Shown piece by piece: positions 6,936-11,430 of a stretch of DNA of 11,430 nucleotides. The stretch is from the NCBI GenBank assembly GCA_030149025.1, contig JASBSH010000151.1, forward strand, positions 1 through 11,430, given 5' to 3'. Within the stretch, counting starts at the first letter, position 1; every line of letters begins with the position of its first letter. This DNA is from Actinomycetales bacterium (GTDB lineage Bacteria > Actinomycetota > Actinomycetes > Actinomycetales > BWSM-131). Made by a program: the position numbers and the translations under genes. The notes below the pieces were generated by a model. The model did no database searches, had not been told where the DNA came from, and saw nothing but the letters and a program-made list of their open reading frames with translations.

Positions 6936-7295
6936 TCATGACGCTGTCGTCGTCTCCTCGCGGGGCGGGAACGCCGCGACGAGCGGGGTGTCGACCCCGA
7001 GCGGGCTCAGCCTCGCGGCGCCCCCGGGCGAACCCAGGGGCTCGTCCCTGCCGGGCAGCGTCTCGGTGAAGAACTCCTCGTTGTCCCGCAGGTAGGGTCG
7101 GTAGTCCTCGGGCAGGTCGTCCTCGTAGTAGATGGCCTGCACGGGGCACACCGGTTCACAGGCTCCGCAGTCCACGAACTCGTCGGGGTGGATGTAGAGG
7201 GCCCGGGCGCCCTCGTAGATGCAGTCGACCGGGCACTCCTCGACGCAAGCACGGTCGACCACGTCGATACAGGGCTCGCCGATCACGTACGTCAC
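6936..7295 (-). CDS. 7Fe-type ferredoxin (FdxC/FdxA-like) lacking one expected cluster cysteine
   Basis: This 119-residue cytoplasmic electron carrier resembles actinobacterial seven-iron ferredoxins that carry one [3Fe-4S] and one [4Fe-4S] cluster. Its cysteines are C9, C17, C21, C25, C43, C46 and C50. By analogy with Azotobacter ferredoxin I, C9, C17 and C50 would hold the 3Fe cluster and C21, C43 and C46 three corners of the 4Fe cluster. The fourth ligand is expected in the D-E-C-V-D-C-G-A-C motif, but here it is F40 (D-E-F-V-D-C-G-A-C). The codon is TTC, one base from TGC. C25 is a spare cysteine that might substitute. The C-terminal 60 residues are a low-complexity tail with Pro, Gly and acidic residues. 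GTG at 7295 is chosen because AAGGAGG lies 5 bases upstream. Confidence 0.93.
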   Translation of the reverse strand: MTYVIGEPCIDVVDRACVEECPVDCIYEGARALYIHPDEFVDCGACEPVCPVQAIYYEDDLPEDYRPYLRDNEEFFTETLPGRDEPLGSPGGAARLSPLGVDTPLVAAFPPREETTTAS

Positions 7296-7300
7296 TACGG

Positions 7301-7307
7301 CCTCCTT
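7301..7307 (-). promoter_or_regulatory. Ribosome binding site of the ferredoxin gene
   Basis: The minus strand reads AAGGAGG, 5 bases before the GTG at 7295. This strong match fixes the otherwise unremarkable GTG as the start. Confidence 0.85.
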
Positions 7308-7335
7308 GCTCCATCACCCGCCTCTGTCGATGCAT

Positions 7336-7358
7336 TTTCACACAGGATGCTGTGGAAA
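7336..7358. repeat. Inverted repeat upstream of the ferredoxin gene
   Basis: CACAG (7341-7345) and CTGTG (7350-7354) form a perfect inverted repeat around GATG. TTTC/GAAA pairing on the outside (A7340 bulged) extends it to nine pairs. It lies about 40-60 bases before the ferredoxin start, inside the otherwise empty 107-bp gap after the RAM-domain gene. The location suits an operator or a leader hairpin. There is no T-run to mark it as a terminator. The surrounding DNA is locally AT-richer than the genes. Confidence 0.45.
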
Positions 7359-7402
7359 CAAGGGGTGGGTCTACCTGGTGACGAAGGCCGACGAAACCTG
7401 CG

Positions 7403-7684
7403 TCAGCTGTCCAGACCCAGGGAGAAGGCCGACTCCAGGTCGTGGCGCGAGTACGTGCGGAAGGCGATGAAGGTCTTGGTCTGCCTGACACCGGGAACCT
7501 TGCTCACCGTGTCCGCGATGACGTCGGCCAGGTGCTCGTGCTCCCGCACCCGCACCAGCGCGACGAGGTCGACGTCACCCGCCACCGAGTAGACCTCGCT
7601 CACGCCCTCGATCTCGGCGATCCGCTCCGCTGCTTCGGGGATGCGGTCGACATCGGTCTCTATCAGCACGATCGCGGTGATCAC
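7403..7684 (-). CDS. Stand-alone Lrp/AsnC ligand-binding (RAM) domain protein
   Basis: This 93-residue protein is essentially one alpha-beta RAM domain, the ligand-sensing and oligomerising half of Lrp/AsnC regulators. It opens with I-T-A-I-V-L-I-E (2-9) and contains the typical S-V-A-G-D-V-D-L-V-A-L-V-R-V strand-turn-strand (33-46) and V-P-G-V (63-66). No helix-turn-helix precedes it, so it cannot bind DNA as a normal Lrp protein does. Such stand-alone domains are known to form multimers that bind amino acids or pair with full-length Lrp proteins. GTG at 7684 is chosen because AGGAGGA lies 6 bases upstream. The open frame continues to 8035 but reads antisense-like sequence in the nuclease gene. 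It follows the nuclease gene by 38 bases on the same strand. Confidence 0.9.
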   Translation of the reverse strand: MITAIVLIETDVDRIPEAAERIAEIEGVSEVYSVAGDVDLVALVRVREHEHLADVIADTVSKVPGVRQTKTFIAFRTYSRHDLESAFSLGLDS

Positions 7685-7690
7685 AGCTCG

Positions 7691-7697
7691 TCCTCCT
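7691..7697 (-). promoter_or_regulatory. Ribosome binding site of the RAM-domain gene
   Basis: The minus strand reads AGGAGGA, 6 bases before the GTG at 7684. It sets the short 93-residue start against the longer open frame. Confidence 0.85.
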
Positions 7698-7722
7698 GGG
7701 TCGGCTCGCCGGTGTGCAGAGC

Positions 7723-9510
7723 CTAGCCATCCGCGAAACCGGGGACCGAGCCGCAAGACGCGCCGGCCGGGTCGAGACGGTGCCTGGCCTTCGCGGCCCC
7801 GTTCACCGGGCAGTGCCACGACCCTTCGACCTCGACCAGGCGTACACCCGGTGACTCCAGCCAGCGCAGCACCTTCTCCGTCTCCTCCGGGTGCGCGGCC
7901 GGGCCAGGCCCGGACGGGGCCGGTACCACCTCGCCGCTGGAGCGCAGGGCGGAGATGTACGGCGCCGGGTCGGCGCCCGGCGGAGTCACCGTGGTCCCGG
8001 CGAGGCGGCCGTAGCGGACGAGCACCACCTCCCACCCGCCGCCGTCCGCCCGTCGCGCCGCCACGAGCTCGGAGCAGCGGGCCAGCGGCGCCAGCCGCTG
8101 GCTCCTGCTCGCCCCGCGCAGGAAGGCGAGCAGTCGGTCGCGGTGCGTGGCGGCGTCCTCGAACCGCTGCTCGGCGCTGTGCCGGTTCACGCGGCGCAGA
8201 ACAGCCTCCACCACACCGCTGGCGTCGGACGAGAACGCCTCTCGGACGTCGGCCACGATCGTCGCGTACTCATCCCGGCTCTGCGCCCCGGTGCAGGGAG
8301 CGCCGCACCGGTCCATCTCCGCGAGCGCGCAGGCCCCGGCGTCTGCGGCCGGCCGGGCGGGGATCCGCCTCGTGCACTGGCGGATGCGGAAGGCCTCGTG
8401 CAGTGCCGCCACGGCCTGCTCGGCCGACTGGACCGAATCGAACGGGCCGAGGTACGCCGCCCCCTGCCCCACGTCGTCCCGCACCTGCCGGACCACCGAC
8501 AACCGGGGGAACGGCTCCACCGTGAGCTTCAGCCAGGGCGCTCGTTCCGGGTGTCGTGAGCGGCGGTTGAACCGCGGCTTGTGCTCGGCGATGAGCCTCA
8601 GCTCGCGGACCTCCGCCTCGAGCGGGGTGCCGCAGACGATCGGCTGGACCGTGGTCGCGAGTGCGACCATGTGGGCCATGCGACTACGGGTCTCGGACGC
8701 GGTGAAGTAGTTGCGCACCCGGGAGCGGATGTCCCTGGACTTGCCGACGTACAGCACCTCGCCGCGGGCGTCCTTGAACAGGTAGACCCCGGGGGCGTGG
8801 GGCAACGGGTCGGCCAGATGGCGTTTGCGCCGTTGCTCGGGGCTGACGCGTGAGGTGAAGCTCGTCAGCTCCTCCAGCGAGGTGATCCCCAGGTTTCCGA
8901 CCCTGGCCAGCAGGCCGTGGAGGACGTCGACGGTGGCGCGTGCGTCGTCCAACGCCCGGTGGTTCGGTGTGGTGGTGGAGCCGAAGAGCCTGGCCAGCGA
9001 CGACAGCTTGCGGTTGGGCGCCTCGTCGATGCCGACGACGTGGCGTGCCAGCCGGACGGTGTCGAGCACCTGGTGACCGGGCCAGGCGACCCCCGCTTGC
9101 ACGCACGCTGCCCTGAGGAACCCGATGTCGAACCCGGCGTTGTGCGCCACGAGCACCGCGCCGCGCGCGAACTCCAGGAACGCCGGCAGGGCGGACTCGA
9201 TCTTCGGGGCGGTCGCCACCATCGCGTCGCTGATACCGGTCAGCACGGCGATGAAGGCCGGCACGGCCTGCCCCGGGTTCACCAGGGTCTGGAACTCTGC
9301 GAGCACCTCGCCACCGCGGACCTTGACCGCACCGATCTCGGTGATCCCGCACGAGTCCGGCGACCCTCCGGTCGTCTCGAGGTCGACCACGACGAACGTC
9401 ACGTCGCGCAGCGGTGTGCCCAGGTCCTCGAGGGTCGTCTGGATGGCGACGCCGGTCGCCGGCGGTGTCGTGGTGCTCACGAAGGGGACGGTATGGGTAC
9501 CCCCCGACAT
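7723..9510 (-). CDS. DEDDh 3'-5' exonuclease fused to UvrC-like GIY-YIG nuclease
   Basis: With the ATG at 9510 the protein is 595 residues. The N-terminal part (about 38-205) is a DnaQ-like DEDDh exonuclease: D43-L-E45-T-T-G, A-H-N-A-G-F-D128, and H184-R-A-L-D-D189. The middle (about 235-315) is a GIY-YIG nuclease domain with G-V-Y (241-243), L-Y-V-G-K-S (253-258) and H-K-P-R-F-N near 310, as in UvrC. After Y-L-G-P-F come the UvrC-type cysteines C379, C394, C402 and C406 and a UVR-like F-E-D-A-A segment (about 451-455). The C-terminal RNase H-like half and HhH motifs of UvrC are absent. The fusion is conserved in actinobacteria and resembles Mycobacterium tuberculosis Rv2191. A DNA repair role is inferred. 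The start is uncertain: ATG 9564 and GTG 9480 are in frame, and none has a good Shine-Dalgarno sequence. Confidence 0.93.
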   Translation of the reverse strand: MSGGTHTVPFVSTTTPPATGVAIQTTLEDLGTPLRDVTFVVVDLETTGGSPDSCGITEIGAVKVRGGEVLAEFQTLVNPGQAVPAFIAVLTGISDAMVATAPKIESALPAFLEFARGAVLVAHNAGFDIGFLRAACVQAGVAWPGHQVLDTVRLARHVVGIDEAPNRKLSSLARLFGSTTTPNHRALDDARATVDVLHGLLARVGNLGITSLEELTSFTSRVSPEQRRKRHLADPLPHAPGVYLFKDARGEVLYVGKSRDIRSRVRNYFTASETRSRMAHMVALATTVQPIVCGTPLEAEVRELRLIAEHKPRFNRRSRHPERAPWLKLTVEPFPRLSVVRQVRDDVGQGAAYLGPFDSVQSAEQAVAALHEAFRIRQCTRRIPARPAADAGACALAEMDRCGAPCTGAQSRDEYATIVADVREAFSSDASGVVEAVLRRVNRHSAEQRFEDAATHRDRLLAFLRGASRSQRLAPLARCSELVAARRADGGGWEVVLVRYGRLAGTTVTPPGADPAPYISALRSSGEVVPAPSGPGPAAHPEETEKVLRWLESPGVRLVEVEGSWHCPVNGAAKARHRLDPAGASCGSVPGFADG

Positions 9511-9567
9511 TGCTGTGGAACGACGCGCTCGGGACACGAGCAAAGCCGCGATGTCGGTGGTCACCTC

Positions 9568-9573
9568 TAACGT
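9568..9573 (+). promoter_or_regulatory. Possible -10 element in the nuclease/9651 divergent spacer
   Basis: TAACGT fits the actinobacterial TANNNT pattern and lies about 78 bases before the GTG at 9651, in the spacer divergent from the nuclease gene. No recognisable -35 hexamer stands 16-18 bases upstream. Nothing else is seen in this 140-bp spacer apart from the ribosome binding site. Confidence 0.2.
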
Positions 9574-9635
9574 CCGGCGCGCCGGCGACGGGCCGGTGAG
9601 GCGAGGCGACGGCGAGGATGTGCCGCCGCCCGAAC

Positions 9636-9645
9636 GGGAGGAGGG
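9636..9645 (+). promoter_or_regulatory. Ribosome binding site of the small CxxC protein gene
   Basis: GGGAGGAGGG ends 5 bases before the GTG at 9651, a very strong Shine-Dalgarno sequence. It selects that GTG over the upstream in-frame ATG at 9618. Confidence 0.85.
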
Positions 9646-9650
9646 TTGCA

Positions 9651-9932
9651 GTGATCATCGACTGTGATGGCTGCAGGGTGCGGGACGTGGCGTGCGGGGA
9701 CTGCGTCGTGACGGTCCTGCTGGACATGGCCGGTGGGCTGTCGGCCCCGGACCGGGTGGAGCTCGACGAGGCGGAGGCGCATGCCATCGCGGTCCTGGCC
9801 GGCTCCGGGCTCGTGCCGCCGCTGCGGCTGGTGTCCGACGGCGGCTCACCGGGCCGGGCGGGATCGGCGGGAGAGGAGGCGCCGGCTGCCTACGATGTCC
9901 GGCATGGACGCGGCGGAACACGGGCTGGCTGA
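9651..9932 (+). CDS. Small conserved protein with a CxxC-x6-CxxC cluster
   Basis: This 93-residue protein begins (M/V)-I-I-D-C5-D-G-C8-R-V-R-D-V-A-C15-G-D-C18-V-V-T-V-L-L. The four closely spaced cysteines suggest a bound zinc ion or, less likely, an iron-sulfur cluster. A short helical part with D-E-A-E-A-H-A-I-A-V-L-A-G-S-G-L-V follows, then a Gly/Ala/Arg-rich tail (about 65-93) that looks disordered. I recall similar small proteins in many actinobacterial genomes next to this nuclease, but know no assigned function. The start is supported by a strong ribosome binding site. Its end overlaps the beginning of the protease gene by about 30-40 bases in another frame, so the two are likely expressed together. 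It is divergent from the nuclease gene. Confidence 0.85.
   Translation: MIIDCDGCRVRDVACGDCVVTVLLDMAGGLSAPDRVELDEAEAHAIAVLAGSGLVPPLRLVSDGGSPGRAGSAGEEAPAAYDVRHGRGGTRAG
9891..9896 (+). promoter_or_regulatory. Possible leaderless -10 element for the protease gene
   Basis: TACGAT fits TANNNT and ends 7 bases before the ATG at 9904. Transcription would then begin at that ATG. It lies inside the end of the upstream gene, and no clear -35 is visible. The same spacing recurs before the ATG at 11348, which raises its plausibility. Confidence 0.35.
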
Positions 9933-11319
9933 CCCCCGCGTCCCACCTCCGCGCCGCGGTGACGGCGGTGGCGTCGGTCTCAGCGTCGTCGCGGCGCTGG
10001 TCCTGGCCGCCATGGTGGCCGGCGTCCTCGTGCTCACCCAGAACCGGCCGGCGGCCCTCGGCAACCGGGCGGCCCCGTCGGTCACGTCCCCGACGTCGCC
10101 GACCGCGACGACCAGCGCCGTACCGGACCGGCAGCAGTCCCTGGACAGGCTCCTGCGTGAACGGTCCAACGCCGTCATGACCCGGGACCGTCAGGGGTGG
10201 CTCTCCACCATCGATCCGGCCTCCGCCGAGTTCGCCACCCGGCAGCAGAAGGTCTTCGCCAACCTGGCGTCAGTCCCCATCGCCTCGTGGTCCTACCAGC
10301 TGGCGGGCAACGGCCCGACGCTGTCGCAGCAACGACTGACGGCGCTCGGCGCGGACGAGGCTTGGGTCGCCAGAGTGGTGCTCGAGTACAGCCTGGCGGG
10401 CTCGGGCGCCGGGCCGGTCAGGCGGGAGCAGTACCTGACGCTGGTTCCGCGGGGGGACCAGTGGCTGCTCGCCGCGGACACAGACGGTGAGACGGCCGTG
10501 GACCTGTGGGATCTCGGCCCGGTCCAGGTGCACCGCAGCAAGCGGTCCCTGCTGCTCGGTACCGCGGACGCCCCCACCCTCGAACGCATGGCGGGTGAGG
10601 TCGCCCAGGCGTCGACCCGGGTCGATGCGACGTGGGGCGCGACGTGGCCCCGCACCGTGCTCGTCCTCGTGCCGGAGGACCAGGCACAGATGGCGGCGCT
10701 GCTCGGCCGGGACGACCCCACGGGCCTGGACCAGATCGCCGCCGTGACCACCGGCGAGATCGGGCTGGACTCCTCTGCCACCTCGGCCGACCGCATCATC
10801 GTGAACCCGGACGGGTTCTCCCAGCTCGGGGAGCTGGGGCGCGACGTCGTGCTCACGCACGAGTTGACGCACGTTGCCACGCGGGCCACGACGACGGTCG
10901 CCGTCCCGATCTGGCTCAGTGAGGGCTTCGCCGACTACGTCGCCTACAAGTCGACGGGGTTGTCGACCCGTCGGGTGGCCAAGGACGTGCTGGACGAGGT
11001 CCGTCGAGGCGACGGGCCCAAGCAGCTACCGGACACCCGGGACTTCGACCCGACCCTGCACGACATCGCCCCCGCCTACGCCGGCGCCTGGCTCGCCGTG
11101 CGGATGATCGCCGACGAGGACGGGGAGGACACCCTGCTGCGCTTCTACCGGGCCGTGGCCGGCGGGCGGGGAACCGCGTCGCAGAATGCGGCCAGCACCC
11201 CGGGTGCGTCGACCGCGTCCCAGACCGCCGTGGCGTCGGCGTTCGCAACGGTGCTGGGCACCAACGAGGAACAGTTCACCAGCCAGTGGCTGGCGTACCT
11301 CGACCGCCTCGCCGCGTAG
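9904..11319 (+). CDS. Membrane-anchored HExxH metalloprotease (peptidase MA-like)
   Basis: This 471-residue protein has a short cytoplasmic N-terminus, one transmembrane anchor (about 26-45), a Ser/Thr/Pro-rich linker (about 50-75) and a large external part. The zinc protease motif is H319-E-L-T-H323, followed 17 residues later by E340 in S-E-G-F-A-D-Y (339-345), the third zinc ligand expected in gluzincins. The region 75-200 looks like a separate accessory domain. Near the C-terminus (about 420-445) is a low-complexity Ala/Ser/Thr stretch. The protein probably acts on the outer face of the membrane or in the cell wall; its substrate is unknown. An in-frame ATG at 9895 gives three more residues. 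Neither start has a well-placed ribosome site. It sits between the small CxxC protein, which it overlaps, and a mannosyltransferase gene. Confidence 0.88.
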   Translation: MDAAEHGLADPRVPPPRRGDGGGVGLSVVAALVLAAMVAGVLVLTQNRPAALGNRAAPSVTSPTSPTATTSAVPDRQQSLDRLLRERSNAVMTRDRQGWLSTIDPASAEFATRQQKVFANLASVPIASWSYQLAGNGPTLSQQRLTALGADEAWVARVVLEYSLAGSGAGPVRREQYLTLVPRGDQWLLAADTDGETAVDLWDLGPVQVHRSKRSLLLGTADAPTLERMAGEVAQASTRVDATWGATWPRTVLVLVPEDQAQMAALLGRDDPTGLDQIAAVTTGEIGLDSSATSADRIIVNPDGFSQLGELGRDVVLTHELTHVATRATTTVAVPIWLSEGFADYVAYKSTGLSTRRVAKDVLDEVRRGDGPKQLPDTRDFDPTLHDIAPAYAGAWLAVRMIADEDGEDTLLRFYRAVAGGRGTASQNAASTPGASTASQTAVASAFATVLGTNEEQFTSQWLAYLDRLAA

Positions 11320-11334
11320 CCGCGTAGCCGCACG

Positions 11335-11340
11335 TAGGGT
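11335..11340 (+). promoter_or_regulatory. Possible leaderless -10 element for the glycosyltransferase gene
   Basis: TAGGGT fits TANNNT and ends 7 bases before the ATG at 11348, with no Shine-Dalgarno sequence between, suggesting a leaderless transcript. Just upstream is an 8-base direct repeat, GCCGCGTA (11311-11326), which overlaps the protease stop. No convincing -35 is seen. Confidence 0.42.
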
Positions 11341-11347
11341 TCGGCAC

Positions 11348-11430
11348 ATGCCGGGCCAGCGCACCCTCATCGTCACCAACGACTTCCCCCCGCGAACGGG
11401 TGGCATCGAGTCGTTCGTGCTCGCCATGGC
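11348..11430 (+). CDS. pimB: GT4 glycosyltransferase, probable PimB'-type mannosyltransferase (partial)
   Basis: Only the first 27 codons are present, and the gene runs off the right edge. The N-terminus T-L-I-V-T-N-D-F-P-P-R-T-G-G-I-E-S (6-22) is the first strand and glycine loop of GT-B family 4 glycosyltransferases, and matches what I recall of PimB' (V-T-N-D-F-P-P-R-x-G-G-I-Q-S-Y). PimB' adds the second mannose to phosphatidylinositol monomannoside at the inner membrane face, using GDP-mannose. The position near the DEDDh/UvrC-like nuclease agrees with actinobacterial gene order (Rv2188c near Rv2191). The family call is firm, but the exact acceptor cannot be confirmed from 27 residues. 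It starts 28 bases after the protease stop, and the ATG is probably leaderless. Confidence 0.72.
   Translation, partial: MPGQRTLIVTNDFPPRTGGIESFVLAM

Noticed and set aside
7296..7402. Possible small gene or terminator between the ferredoxin and RAM-domain genes
   Set aside because: I see no open frame with a start and ribosome site, and the hairpin at 7336-7358 lacks a T-run. It is kept only as an inverted repeat.
8684..9787. A 367-codon minus-strand frame overlapping the nuclease gene
   Set aside because: It is a shifted frame of the DEDDh/GIY-YIG coding region with low-complexity, arginine-rich translation. The motifs are all in the other frame.
1..11430. Mobile element, CRISPR array, tRNA, rRNA or defence system
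   Set aside because: I noticed no transposase or integrase motifs, repeat-spacer pattern, tRNA cloverleaf or rRNA segment. The gene content is conserved actinobacterial core.

Overview
This window looks like chromosomal core DNA from a high-GC actinobacterium. I infer a member of the Pseudonocardiales or a relative. The evidence is the high GC content, GTG starts, the actinobacterial ctaE-qcrC-qcrA-qcrB order, a three-helix Rieske protein, a diheme QcrC, and trpD, a DEDDh/UvrC-like nuclease gene and a PimB'-type mannosyltransferase close to the respiratory genes. A similar neighbourhood is known from Mycobacterium. The genus cannot be fixed from sequence reading alone.

Layout. Bases 1-449 (+) hold a decayed class I SAM-dependent methyltransferase gene with two single-base frameshifts and an apparently missing middle. 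A strong hairpin (486-522) then closes the leftward respiratory block 542-4793 (-): ctaE (cytochrome aa3 oxidase subunit III), qcrC (diheme cytochrome c), qcrA (Rieske protein) and qcrB (cytochrome b). Together these encode most of the bc1 part of the actinobacterial bcc-aa3 supercomplex plus one oxidase subunit. A 182-bp divergent spacer with two palindromes separates ctaE from a rightward pair (4976-6455): a degenerate receiver-domain protein and trpD (tryptophan synthesis), only 10 bp apart.

Convergent with trpD is a leftward group, 6470-9510 (-). In transcription order it holds a DEDDh exonuclease/GIY-YIG UvrC-like nuclease, a stand-alone Lrp/AsnC-type RAM domain protein, a 7Fe-type ferredoxin in which one expected cluster cysteine is Phe, and a four-helix membrane protein. 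Divergent from the nuclease are a small CxxC-x6-CxxC protein (9651), an overlapping membrane-anchored HExxH metalloprotease (9904), and the first 27 codons of a GT4 glycosyltransferase resembling PimB' (11348), cut off by the window edge.

Most genes here are ordinary core functions, and I see no mobile element, CRISPR array, tRNA, rRNA or defence island. The points most worth a second look are the ferredoxin ligand substitution, the pseudo-receiver between ctaE and trpD with its palindromic spacer, the small four-cysteine protein coupled to the protease gene, and the decayed methyltransferase.
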